Shown here piece by piece: positions 6,519 through 13,988 of a DNA stretch of 14,432 nucleotides; position 1 is the stretch's first letter, and each line of letters starts with the position of its first letter. The stretch is from Phocaeicola sp. (GTDB lineage Bacteria > Bacteroidota > Bacteroidia > Bacteroidales > Bacteroidaceae), in assembly GCA_020026225.1 (NCBI GenBank), contig JAHHQU010000054.1, forward strand, positions 1-14,432, in the 5' to 3' direction. A program made the translations under genes and the position numbers. The notes below the pieces were generated by a model. The model ran no database searches, was not told the DNA's origin, and saw nothing but the letters and a program-made list of their open reading frames with translations.

Positions 6519-7134
6519 TAGAACGCTATCAGCAAAGCAGGTCCTGACCATTAGGCATAAGACAATAAGCCTTGGGGGTATCTGGGATGAGTGCATTGGG
6601 GAGATCAGTGAGACCGGAGTAGTGTTCTTTTGGGGAAACTCCGGCAACGGCAAAACCTCAGCGGTACTCCTGTTCTGCAAGGCTCTTTGCGAATATGGGA
6701 AGGTGCTATACTTGTCGAAGGAGGAGGGAACTGATCTAACGATGCAGAATGCCATTCGACGCTTCGGCCTTGCCGATTGCGGGTGCCGTTTTCAAATTGA
6801 TGGCGACATGAGCATCGAGGAGCTCGACGAGCGGCTTTCCAAACCGCGGTCACCAAAATTTGTCGTAATAGATTCCTTCCAGTATATACAGATGTCATAC
6901 AAAGAGTACATCGAATTCAAGGAGCGTCACCGAAACAAGATGCTGATATTTGTAAGTCACGCAGACGGGAAACGCCCGGAGGGGCGGCCGGCGACAAGTG
7001 TTATGTATGATGCCTCGCTTAAGATATGGGTCGAGGGTTATAAAGCATTTAGCAAGGGCCGTTTTATCGGCAAAACTGGCGAGTGCACCATTTATGAGGC
7101 CGGTGCTGCTAAATATTGGGAGGGGAAAAAATAA
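6514..7134 (+). CDS. RecA-like/AAA P-loop ATPase of the phage early region
   Basis: A 206-aa protein with Walker A at 41-48 (GNSGNGKT), Walker B at 116-120 (FVVID) and a following SFQYI. A segment NKMLIFVSHADG (141-152) matches the third strand and switch region of RecA/RadA/DnaB-type folds. It is smaller than those enzymes and lacks extra domains. The MuB-like gene already supplies the usual ATPase, so this second one may act in replication, recombination or DNA handling during early phage growth; its substrate is unknown. It starts 43 bp after the MuB-like stop, across the 11-bp tandem repeats that contain its ATG. It is likely co-transcribed with the transposase. Confidence 0.8.
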   Translation: MSRTLSAKQVLTIRHKTISLGGIWDECIGEISETGVVFFWGNSGNGKTSAVLLFCKALCEYGKVLYLSKEEGTDLTMQNAIRRFGLADCGCRFQIDGDMSIEELDERLSKPRSPKFVVIDSFQYIQMSYKEYIEFKERHRNKMLIFVSHADGKRPEGRPATSVMYDASLKIWVEGYKAFSKGRFIGKTGECTIYEAGAAKYWEGKK

Positions 7135-7145
7135 GTCGTTAAGCC

Positions 7146-7616
7146 ATGAAAAAAAAGAGAAATTATTCACGATTTTACGCTATCTGCCGAGCAAAAAGTA
7201 TAGACCTCTCCTTATACAAGGAGGTTCTTGTTGCGCAATTTTCAAAGGGGAGAACAAACCACTTGAGCGAATTAACCCAAGCCGAGTATGATGATATGTG
7301 CTCCTGCCTGCAATCGGGCAAAACCATTGGGGAAGATGTCGCCGCCTACAAGGAAAGACTTCGGAAAGCACGCTCCGGCGTCTTGAATAGGCTCCAGAGA
7401 CTCGGCGTTAATACCGCGGACCGCTCATTCGCTCCGGTTAATGAGTTTTGTATGAACCCTCGAATTGCGGGACGACCATTCGGAGAACTTTCACCGGAGG
7501 AGTTAACCGCTTTAGTATCGAAGCTCGAGGCCATACTTAGACGGCCAAAACCCATTAAGCCCCAACGTATAATTAATGTGCAGATATTTGAAAGGCCGGG
7601 AGTTCTCCCAAGTTAA
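7146..7616 (+). CDS. GemA-like small early phage protein (tentative)
   Basis: A 156-aa basic protein at the end of the visible phage operon, 11 bp after the ATPase gene. The N-terminal third (KKRNYSRFYAICRAKSIDLSLYKEV, a segment of this kind) and the later SGRT/LSELTQAEYDDMCSCL and GRPFGELSPEELTALVSKLE segments resemble GemA/Gp16-type proteins of Mu-like phages: two helical elements, the last ending in an 'L..L..EEL..L...L' helix. GemA is a modulator of host gene expression and DNA topology in Mu. The match is by pattern and gene order, not by residues with known function. No catalytic motif or membrane segment is visible. Confidence 0.5.
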   Translation: MKKKRNYSRFYAICRAKSIDLSLYKEVLVAQFSKGRTNHLSELTQAEYDDMCSCLQSGKTIGEDVAAYKERLRKARSGVLNRLQRLGVNTADRSFAPVNEFCMNPRIAGRPFGELSPEELTALVSKLEAILRRPKPIKPQRIINVQIFERPGVLPS

Positions 7617-7650
7617 TATTTAACTAATTAGTAATAAGAAGGAGGTGTCT

Positions 7651-7659
7651 ATGGAATAA
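7651..7659 (+). pseudogene. Possible remnant start of the next phage gene
   Basis: A good ribosome-binding site (AAGGAGG at 7639-7645, rare in this window) is followed at correct distance by ATG-GAA-TAA. A start with such a strong site and only one sense codon after the ATG suggests the next early gene was cut or mutated here. In the same frame after the stop, KTIGVATG can be read before another stop. Alternatively the site is fortuitous. Confidence 0.35.
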
Positions 7660-7718
7660 AAAACGATTGGGGTGGCGACAGGATAAAATGGGAAAAATCG
7701 GTTGGAAAGAGATTAGCA

Positions 7719-7745
7719 AGGGGTTCGAGTCCCCTTCTCTCCGCA
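7719..7745 (+). tRNA. 3' fragment of a tRNA gene, likely tRNA-Ser (attachment-site core)
   Basis: A T-arm with a 5-bp stem (7719-7723 with 7731-7735) and the loop TTCGAGT, followed by the acceptor strand TCTCTCC, G and CA. Bacterial tRNA-Ser genes typically start GGAGAGA, which would pair with this acceptor strand. No such 5' half is found at the required distance upstream, so this is not a working tRNA gene. A lone tRNA 3' end is the usual att core left by tyrosine-recombinase elements that integrate into tRNA genes. Confidence 0.7.
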
Positions 7746-7748
7746 AAC

Positions 7749-7797
7749 AAGGGTGTAAGTCAACGAGTTACGTGATTTACACCCTTTATTACACCCC
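7749..7797. repeat. Inverted and direct repeats next to the att core; terminator-like or integrase-arm sites
   Basis: A 14-bp stem (7749-7762 with 7773-7786, one G-U pair) around a 10-nt loop, followed by TTTATT, could terminate transcription. The element TTACACCC occurs at 7777-7784, again at 7789-7796, and inverted at 7751-7758. Such spacing beside an att core would also fit recombinase arm-type sites. Confidence 0.55.
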
Positions 7798-7839
7798 AAA
7801 ATCAAGGTCGGGTGAAAATTTTTGAGATTTTTAAGATAA

Positions 7840-7891
7840 ATGCTGACGAAAAAAGAAGAAATACTGTTTTTCTCTTTTCGTCAGCATCTCT
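7840..7891 (+). terminator. Strong hairpin, probable terminator
   Basis: Perfect 13-bp stem (7840-7852 with 7875-7887), with further A/T pairing inside, followed by CTCTTTTA. It insulates the following operon from read-through. Confidence 0.6.
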
Positions 7892-7960
7892 TTTATGCTA
7901 CTGAAGCGAAAATCAGTTTAGTTCGTTTTAGGTATATAGCCAATGGACTAAACCAAACTT

Positions 7961-7990
7961 AATTATCGTCAGCCGACGGCTGCGATAATT
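7961..7990. repeat. 30-bp near-perfect palindrome upstream of the R-M operon
   Basis: Arms aattatcg(t)cagccg and cggctgcgataatt flank a single A; only one T is bulged. It lies about 90 bp before the operon promoter box. No T-tract follows. It could be an operator, a recombination site or a processed RNA hairpin. The surrounding 7890-8080 holds no gene; a looser inverted pair gtttagt/actaaac lies at 7916-7922 and 7947-7953. Confidence 0.6.
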
Positions 7991-8080
7991 ATAGATTCTA
8001 AAACATCGATACGGAAAGCGCAATCTCACATCATCTTAATTTTCTATATAATATAAGGTGTGAATATGGCTTAAATTCGC

Positions 8081-8088
8081 TATCTTTG
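8081..8088 (+). promoter_or_regulatory. -7 box of the restriction-modification operon promoter
   Basis: TATCTTTG is a perfect TAnnTTTG box. Transcription would start near 8094, about 16 nt before the ATG at 8110. The -33 region is weak. Confidence 0.65.
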
Positions 8089-8109
8089 CCAAATAATGTC
8101 AAGACAAAA

Positions 8110-8409
8110 ATGAGTAATATGCTGTTTACAGAGAAAATAAAAGAGTTACGCATTCAAAACCAAATGCCACAAAGGCAGATTGCTGCAGCTCTTGATATAG
8201 ACACTGCAACATATTGTAAGATAGAAAAAGGTGAACGTAGAGCCAAGAAAGAACAAGTTGCAATATTGTCGGAGATGTTTCATATAGAAATGAACGACCT
8301 CCTTACATTGTGGCTTGCTGACAAGGTAACTGATATGGTATCTGATGAACATATTGTTGCATCAGAAGCTCTTTCAATGGCTGCTGAAAATTTAAGAAGA
8401 ATAGGTTAA
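8110..8409 (+). CDS. XRE-family HTH regulator of the R-M operon
   Basis: A 99-aa protein from the ATG at 8110. An in-frame TTG at 8086 lies within the promoter box and upstream of the likely transcript start, so it is rejected; the ATG at 8119 is another option. A Cro/C1-type helix-turn-helix fills residues about 8-62: KIKELRIQNQMPQRQIAAAL, then DIDTATYCKIEKGERRAKKE, which contains the recognition helix. The C-terminal half is helical and may dimerise. Its stop is separated by one base from the methyltransferase ATG, so the two are co-translated. By context it is a controller protein that delays or tunes restriction expression, as in many type II systems. I see no classical C-box pair, so autoregulation is inference. 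Confidence 0.85.
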   Translation: MSNMLFTEKIKELRIQNQMPQRQIAAALDIDTATYCKIEKGERRAKKEQVAILSEMFHIEMNDLLTLWLADKVTDMVSDEHIVASEALSMAAENLRRIG

Positions 8410-8410
8410 T

Positions 8411-10978
8411 ATGGCAAAAGTAAAATTATACTCAGAGTTAGAAGTCCCCGAAATGCTATTAGCAGATCGGCGTTCTGTATATGGATTGAGGACTTATGTC
8501 AGCCTATTCAGTAGTGCAGGAGTTGGTTGCTATGGCTTCAAAGAAGAGGGCTTCTATTGTGTCGCTACGGTTGAGTTGTTGGAACGCAGATTGAAGATTC
8601 AGAAGTTCAATCAGAAATGCGTTTATAACAGCGGATATATTTGTGGCGATATGACTACGCAAGAAACGAAAGATAAAGTTTTTGCGGAGTTAGCAATGTG
8701 GAAAAGAGGATTTAATCTAACAGATTTGGATGTGTTGATTGCGACACCTCCTTGTCAGGGTATGTCTGTTGCTAACCACAAGAAGAAAGATGAGTTAAAA
8801 CGCAACTCGTTGGTTGTGGAGTCTATTAGAATGACACAACAGATTAAACCTAAGTTCTTTATATTTGAGAATGTTAGGGCTTTCCTAACATCTGTATGCA
8901 CCGATGTTGATGGTCAAGATAAATCAATTAGAGAAGCTATTGAGGCGAACTTGGCTGGAACATACAATATCCTTTATCAAGTAGTAAATTTCAAAGATTA
9001 TGGTAATCCATCAAGTCGAACAAGAACATTAGTTATTGGTGTTCGCAAGGATTTGAAAGAGGTTACTCCATATGATATTTTCCCAGACAAGCAGCCTGAG
9101 AGAACATTAAGACAAATTATTGGCCATTTGCCATCGTTAAAGAAGATGGGTGAAATTTCCGAAAGTGATATTTATCATAATTTCCGAAAGTATTCGCCTC
9201 GTATGGAATCGTGGATTGCGGATATTAAGGAGGGACAATCTGCATTTGACAATACCGATATTACAAAGATACCACATAGTGTAAAGAATGGTGTTGTTGT
9301 GTACAACGCCCGTAAGAATGGTGACAAATACACTCGTCAGTATTGGGATAAGGTAGCTCCTTGTATTCATACTCGTAACGATATTATGGCAAGCCAAAAC
9401 ACTGTTCATCCTGTAGATAACAGAGTGTTCAGTATTAGAGAGGTTATGCTTATGATGTCGGTTCCTTCGTCTTTTAATTGGAGCGACATTCCTTTTGATG
9501 AGTTAAACAAAATGTCATTGAAAGAGAAAGAAGCATTCTTGAAGAAAGAGGAAATGAATATACGCCAAAACTTGGGCGAGGCTGTGCCTACTATTATATT
9601 CAAACAGATTGCGGCTAAGGTTCGTAAAATACTATGCAAACCAACTTTGTCTGAACAAGATATAAAGGTGTTGATTGACAAAAAGAAATTGGCTACACAT
9701 TCTTGTTTGGTTGAATATATTAGGAGCAATAGCCATTACGGCTTTGCTGAATTGTCTAAAATTGCAGAGTTGGCAAATGCTCAAAGGGAAGACAATGCGG
9801 CTTATTATACAAGGCAGGATATATGCTACACCATTGTCAAAAGTTTACCTGATGCAAAGAACTATACGGAGCTAAACATATTAGAGCCATCAATTGGTGT
9901 GGGTAATTTCTTGCCAGCACTTATCTTGAAGTATGCGGGTGTACAGTCTGTCAATATTGATGTAGTAGATATTGATGCAAACAGCATAGAGATTTTAAGA
10001 GAATTGGTTGCAAAGATTGATGTGCCAGATAACATCCACATTAATTATATAAATGCCGATTTCTTATTGCACAACTTCGACAAGAAGTATGACATTGTCG
10101 TCGGAAATCCTCCATACAAGAAGCTAACCAAAGAGAAACAGTTGTTGGCTAAATACAAGATTGGTGCATCCAACAAGGAAACCAATAATATCTTCTCATT
10201 CTTCATTGAGAAAGCGATGATGATTGGTGATGTGGTATCATTGATTGTGCCCAAAAGCCTGATAAATGCTCCTGAATTTGATACAACACGTTCCTTAATG
10301 AAAGAGAAAAATATTTCTCGCATAATTGACTTTGGCGAAAAAGGATTCAAGGGGGTAAAGATCGAAACGATCTGTTTTATTCTTGACACCCACAAGAAGC
10401 CTCAGAATACATTTGTGGAGTCATATATTACTGATGAGGTTAAGTGTCATCAGCAAACATACCTGACAGACGATAGATTCCCTTATTGGATAATTTATCG
10501 TAATGAGGCGTTTGATGAAGTTGCAGACAAAATGGAGTTTAATGTATTCAAAGCATATAGGGATAGAGTTATTACCAAAGCTATTACTAAAAATAACGGC
10601 AAAATTCGAGTTTTAAAATCTCGTAATATTGGCAATAATGAGATTGTCAATATTCCTGATTATGACTGTTACATTGATAGCATTGAGGGATTGGATGTTG
10701 CAAAATATCTGAATCAGGCAAACTGTGTATTGCTACCTAATTTAACATACAATCCTCGTGCCTGCTTCTTGCCAAAAGGTTGTATTGCTGACGGTTCTGT
10801 CGCCATCCTTACTTTGGCAAAAGATGATGACATCGTAACAAATGAAGATTTGGCATTTTACGCTACTGACAGTTTTACAAAATTTTATGCGATTGCCCGT
10901 AATTTAGGCACACGCTCACTTAACATTGACAATAACTCTGTTTTCTTCTTTGGAAAACTCAAACAGCAAAGGATATGA
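8411..10978 (+). CDS. Fused cytosine-5 / adenine-N6 DNA methyltransferase
   Basis: An 855-aa protein with two complete methyltransferase modules. Residues about 25-410 are a Dcm-type m5C enzyme: motif I VSLFSSAGVGCYGF (30-43), motif IV TPPCQG with catalytic Cys115, motif VI ENV (153-155), motif VIII SSRTR (201-205), the REVMLMM helix (343-349) and a motif X-like GEAVP (389-393, Glu where Asn is usual). Residues about 455-855 are a gamma-type m6A enzyme: YYTRQDIC (465-472), motif I EPSIGVGNF (492-500), motif IV NPPY (566-569) and a C-terminal half that looks like a target-recognition domain. It should protect the host site against the HNH enzyme encoded next, marking one base type on each strand of an asymmetric site. 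Its stop overlaps the next gene's ATG (ATGA). The fusion of these two chemistries is uncommon. Confidence 0.93.
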   Translation: MAKVKLYSELEVPEMLLADRRSVYGLRTYVSLFSSAGVGCYGFKEEGFYCVATVELLERRLKIQKFNQKCVYNSGYICGDMTTQETKDKVFAELAMWKRGFNLTDLDVLIATPPCQGMSVANHKKKDELKRNSLVVESIRMTQQIKPKFFIFENVRAFLTSVCTDVDGQDKSIREAIEANLAGTYNILYQVVNFKDYGNPSSRTRTLVIGVRKDLKEVTPYDIFPDKQPERTLRQIIGHLPSLKKMGEISESDIYHNFRKYSPRMESWIADIKEGQSAFDNTDITKIPHSVKNGVVVYNARKNGDKYTRQYWDKVAPCIHTRNDIMASQNTVHPVDNRVFSIREVMLMMSVPSSFNWSDIPFDELNKMSLKEKEAFLKKEEMNIRQNLGEAVPTIIFKQIAAKVRKILCKPTLSEQDIKVLIDKKKLATHSCLVEYIRSNSHYGFAELSKIAELANAQREDNAAYYTRQDICYTIVKSLPDAKNYTELNILEPSIGVGNFLPALILKYAGVQSVNIDVVDIDANSIEILRELVAKIDVPDNIHINYINADFLLHNFDKKYDIVVGNPPYKKLTKEKQLLAKYKIGASNKETNNIFSFFIEKAMMIGDVVSLIVPKSLINAPEFDTTRSLMKEKNISRIIDFGEKGFKGVKIETICFILDTHKKPQNTFVESYITDEVKCHQQTYLTDDRFPYWIIYRNEAFDEVADKMEFNVFKAYRDRVITKAITKNNGKIRVLKSRNIGNNEIVNIPDYDCYIDSIEGLDVAKYLNQANCVLLPNLTYNPRACFLPKGCIADGSVAILTLAKDDDIVTNEDLAFYATDSFTKFYAIARNLGTRSLNIDNNSVFFFGKLKQQRI

Positions 10979-12147
10979 GAAATGTAATCAACGAATACCT
11001 TAGCCAATTCGATTTAGATATACGCAAATCGCATGATGCAAGATTTGTGGATCAGAAATGTACTCCCGATATTGTATGCTTTATGGCAGATTGTGTTATG
11101 AATATGGTGGCAACAAAGCCTGTATTTGTAATAAACGACGTTTGGGAAACACAGTATTTCATTCAGAATACAAGAGTAATATTCAATAAGCCGTGGGCTA
11201 ATGACAAGAAAGCATACAATGAATACAATAAGGTACTTTCTCAGCCACTAAAGCTTCTTGCATATGCTCATATCCTTAATGTAGAAATGGTAGATGGTGC
11301 ATTAACTTTCTCCGTCGCTAATGAAGACCTATTGGATTACATTTCACGTAAAGATAGGAACGCATATAACTTCTTATACTGCTACTTTATGAAAGTAATA
11401 TCGGATAGTGGTTTCATGAAGTATTTTGAAGAGTATGCAAAAGATAGCGTTGATAATCCTGTTGCTGCAAGAGACGAGATATATGAAAGATATTACCGCT
11501 TAATCAACGGCAACACCCCATCGCATTCACGATTGGATATTAGGCGAATGTTCCACAAAGTTTTCAATGTGTATGCAGCAGAACATCATCTGCATGGAAG
11601 TAATGGAAAGATTACCTACTATTCAGATTTGATGTACAACAAGAAAAATTGGCGAGATATGGATAAGGATAAAACCGTAACTCGTCAAGAGGCAATGACT
11701 CCTGATAAGATTGAAAAACAAGAGGCTATCAACACTTATTATGTTCAGAAAGCAATTGCATTGATAAGAAAGATTCATACGGTAAGTGAGGTTAATGATA
11801 GTTGGGGTAATGGTGAAGCAACCCAGGTACACCACATATTCCCAAAATCTCAGTTTCCGCAGATTGCGCACTATGTTGAAAATCTGATTTTGCTTACAGC
11901 GACACAGCATAATACAAAGGCTCATCCTAACAATAAGACTCAACAAGTCAATAAGGATTATCAGTTGGTTTGCCTATTGGCTAAAGCTGATACTATTGAA
12001 AACTCTTTATTACGATATGGAGATAAGTATTATAGGAAAGAGTCATTTGTGTATGTAATCAATACAGGATTGACAGCAGATTTCAGTATCAGGTTATCAT
12101 TCAATGATATAAAAACAAAATTGATTAAACTTTATAACGCAGCATAA
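10975..12147 (+). CDS. HNH-family restriction endonuclease (probable)
   Basis: A 390-aa protein translated from an ATGA overlap with the methyltransferase. The C-terminal part carries an HNH/beta-beta-alpha-metal motif: QVHHIFPKSQF with His286-His287, then Asn303 (VENLILLTA) and His312 (TQHNTKAHPNN, with His317 as alternative). His287 would be the general base and the others metal ligands. The N-terminal 250 residues match no motif I know and probably read the DNA target. Tight coupling to a DNA methyltransferase makes a type II restriction enzyme by far the likeliest role. A precedent of an HNH enzyme with m5C plus m6A methyltransferases is the MnlI system (type IIS). No recognition site can be deduced. 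Confidence 0.85.
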   Translation: MRNVINEYLSQFDLDIRKSHDARFVDQKCTPDIVCFMADCVMNMVATKPVFVINDVWETQYFIQNTRVIFNKPWANDKKAYNEYNKVLSQPLKLLAYAHILNVEMVDGALTFSVANEDLLDYISRKDRNAYNFLYCYFMKVISDSGFMKYFEEYAKDSVDNPVAARDEIYERYYRLINGNTPSHSRLDIRRMFHKVFNVYAAEHHLHGSNGKITYYSDLMYNKKNWRDMDKDKTVTRQEAMTPDKIEKQEAINTYYVQKAIALIRKIHTVSEVNDSWGNGEATQVHHIFPKSQFPQIAHYVENLILLTATQHNTKAHPNNKTQQVNKDYQLVCLLAKADTIENSLLRYGDKYYRKESFVYVINTGLTADFSIRLSFNDIKTKLIKLYNAA

Positions 12148-12148
12148 T

Positions 12149-12523
12149 ATGTATCAACAAAGTTTTGGACGTAATGGTCAAGTTCAGTTTGCGAACGAAC
12201 ATGAGTTTTATAAATTTTTAGGTTATTTGGCAAAATCAGACGGAAGCACCTCATTAGTTTGGGAACATAACGAGAACCAAGGAGCATGGGGAAGCGAGGG
12301 GCGTATTCAAATCCATACACATAATATGCCCAATCTGTGGAATGTTGTACTAACAGTTGGAAATGGGGGCAATGTGATAAGTCGAATAAACTGTAATGAG
12401 TTTGTAGAGAACATATGTACTCAACATGGTTTTGTATATGGAGGAATACAAAATCGAGAACATATACAAGCGACTATACCTCAGCAGTATATTAATGATT
12501 TTAATGATGGTTTGAATTTGTAA
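12149..12523 (+). CDS. Small protein of unknown function in the R-M operon
   Basis: A 124-aa protein starting one base after the nuclease stop codon, so clearly in the same operon. I do not recognise the family. It is rich in polar and aromatic residues, with no membrane segment, no cysteine cluster and no catalytic motif. Short strand-like stretches (STSLVWEH, RIQIHTHN, LWNVVLTV, NVISRI) alternate with turns, and the end (HIQATIPQQYINDFNDGLN) is a helix. It could be a specificity or accessory subunit of the restriction enzyme, or cargo carried along; neither can be shown. Confidence 0.75.
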   Translation: MYQQSFGRNGQVQFANEHEFYKFLGYLAKSDGSTSLVWEHNENQGAWGSEGRIQIHTHNMPNLWNVVLTVGNGGNVISRINCNEFVENICTQHGFVYGGIQNREHIQATIPQQYINDFNDGLNL

Positions 12524-12535
12524 TGTAATTATACA

Positions 12536-13489
12536 ATGGCTAAAAAAGAAACCAAAGAAAAATCATATAACATAAAAGTTCCAGTATATACAACAACTAT
12601 GCTGGATCAAACTGTTGGTCTATTTGAAAATGTGTCATATAATGATATGATACAAATGATAAAGGGTAAACTTTCAAAGTTTTCTACACCTATAAGTTCG
12701 TCAAATAGGAACAAAACGAAACAAACGGTGATAAATGGTATAACATGTCATGACATTACTATAGAAGATGCCCCTGCCTTGCTTTTACAAATATCAGCAT
12801 TTAACACCAATATGTATGATGGTTATTTTGAAGCCAATGAAAAGATACAAATAACAAAAGACAATAAAATTGGCAGTGACACAAACTATATTCTTTTATA
12901 TCCACGAATAAAAGGATTAAGTGCTGAAACATATACATGCTACTTTCTTTTATTGGTATATGAGGACCCTACAAAAGACAATGGTGAAGTTTGCAGATTA
13001 GCAAAAATTGTCGTTAATAAGATACTAGAGATACCTATTCAGAACATTAAACTGCCAATGATATTTGACGAATTGAAAGATATTTCAACAATACCTGAAC
13101 TACAAATCAAATATCGAAGTGTCTCTGATGCTGAAAATGATGTTGATGTCAAGTACAGAGAATATTTGTGTACACAAAAACTTGAAAAGAAAAAAGATAG
13201 GATATTTCAGAATATACCTCGTGAAACGATGGTTGAGTTGCTGGCTGATAAAACTGACGATGAAGACTATCAACAAAAAAATACTCGAATCGTTATAGGC
13301 AAAAAAGAATATAGAATTAAGCGCGAGCTGGTTAACGAGGCAAGTGAAGAGCTAAAGGAAACCGCTGAAAAAATCTTTAATGCTACTTCAGCTATCACTC
13401 AAACTGAACTTGATACAAAAGTTCATGATTCAAATTTCATAGTGGAGAAACTTAGTGCTGTATTGATTAATTATTTAAGTAATGAATGA
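12536..13489 (+). CDS. Unknown soluble protein of the defence operon
   Basis: A 317-aa protein 12 bp after the previous gene. No family is recognised with certainty. The N-terminal half has strand/helix alternation (YNIKVPVYTTTML, HDITIEDAPALLLQISAF, NYILLYPRIKG, YTCYFLLLVYED). The C-terminal part is strongly charged (EKKKDRIFQNI, KKEYRIKRELVNEASEELKE) and likely helical. No P-loop, nuclease triad or membrane segment is visible. Its last 8 bp overlap the membrane-protein gene, which couples the two. A soluble sensor working with a membrane effector is one plausible role and is a hypothesis from arrangement only. Confidence 0.75.
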   Translation: MAKKETKEKSYNIKVPVYTTTMLDQTVGLFENVSYNDMIQMIKGKLSKFSTPISSSNRNKTKQTVINGITCHDITIEDAPALLLQISAFNTNMYDGYFEANEKIQITKDNKIGSDTNYILLYPRIKGLSAETYTCYFLLLVYEDPTKDNGEVCRLAKIVVNKILEIPIQNIKLPMIFDELKDISTIPELQIKYRSVSDAENDVDVKYREYLCTQKLEKKKDRIFQNIPRETMVELLADKTDDEDYQQKNTRIVIGKKEYRIKRELVNEASEELKETAEKIFNATSAITQTELDTKVHDSNFIVEKLSAVLINYLSNE

Positions 13490-13928
13490 GTATATTATTT
13501 GTAGAGAATTGATGCAAGATTGCTTTTCAGATTTATGGACGTTGTATTTAACGCTCATAGGTATTTTGCTGTCAATTCTTACATTGTTATATTCGTTCAT
13601 AATAGGAAAAAAAGATGAACTAAAACTTATTGTTGAACAAATTAAGTTAGATGGTATAACACCTTTAGTTAATCAAAGAAAGAGTTTTGCCATATCGTAT
13701 ATTAGACGCTTGTCAGGTATTAATAAAAAGTGTTTTGTACTATTATTAATATCTATCACGATGGATGTATTATGTTGGGTGGGTATGCGTTTGTCATTCA
13801 TTTTTAATAATACAATCTTATTATGGTTATTAGTTATTACAATCCTCTTTACAATACTTATTGGAGGATACACTGTTTACTTGGGATGCAAACTGATAAA
13901 ACAATATATGTCTGATACGAAAATATAG
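13482..13928 (+). CDS. Small three-helix membrane protein, coupled to the upstream gene
   Basis: A 148-aa protein whose ATG lies inside the end of the previous gene (8-bp overlap). Three hydrophobic segments are clear: about 18-41 (LWTLYLTLIGILLSILTLLY and on), 84-105 and 111-135. A cytoplasmic-type basic/acidic loop sits between the first and second (about 43-80). No signal peptide or enzyme motif is seen. It is the last gene of the operon. Small multi-span proteins paired with a soluble partner often act as membrane-disrupting or sensing components in bacterial defence; that is inference from context. Confidence 0.75.
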   Translation: MNEYIICRELMQDCFSDLWTLYLTLIGILLSILTLLYSFIIGKKDELKLIVEQIKLDGITPLVNQRKSFAISYIRRLSGINKKCFVLLLISITMDVLCWVGMRLSFIFNNTILLWLLVITILFTILIGGYTVYLGCKLIKQYMSDTKI

Positions 13929-13940
13929 TAGCCTGGGAGT

Positions 13941-13988
13941 AAAACGAGTAATGGCGACCGTTTAATTGGGTCACCATTACTCGTTTTT
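13941..13988. terminator. Bidirectional terminator between convergent genes
   Basis: A 19-bp stem with one mismatch (13941-13959 with 13969-13987), a 9-nt loop, A-tract at the left arm and T5 at the right. It ends the rightward operon and the leftward gene at the right edge; the leftward stop codon overlaps the T-tract. Confidence 0.9.

Larger units (their letters stand above)
1282..7656 (+). mobile_element. Mu-like transposable prophage, left end and early region (right part missing or displaced)
   Basis: The gene order is a leftward repressor, divergent small early genes, a MuA-type transposase, a MuB-type ATPase and a GemA-like gene, matching the early region of Mu-like phages. The left boundary is inferred. 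Transposase-site-like repeats start at 1305, and the nearest outer TG dinucleotide (Mu-type elements begin 5'-TG) is at 1282-1283, after the host terminator. No inverted copy of these repeats, and so no right end, is seen before the phage-like sequence stops near 7650. Head, tail and lysis genes are absent from the window, so the element is either split by the DNA that follows or truncated. Confidence 0.75.

Noticed and set aside
7655..7745. Intact tRNA gene
   Set aside because: No 5' acceptor strand, D-arm or anticodon arm is present at the needed distance; only the T-arm and 3' acceptor strand are there.
7656..7822. Open frames crossing the tRNA fragment (for example the one reading MGKIGWKEISKGFES)
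   Set aside because: They translate a tRNA 3' end and a hairpin, lack a convincing start and resemble the spurious ORFs common at att sites.
8086..8109. TTG start giving a 107-aa version of the XRE regulator
   Set aside because: The TTG lies inside the TATCTTTG promoter box and before the likely transcript start; the ATG at 8110 fits the family's N-terminus.
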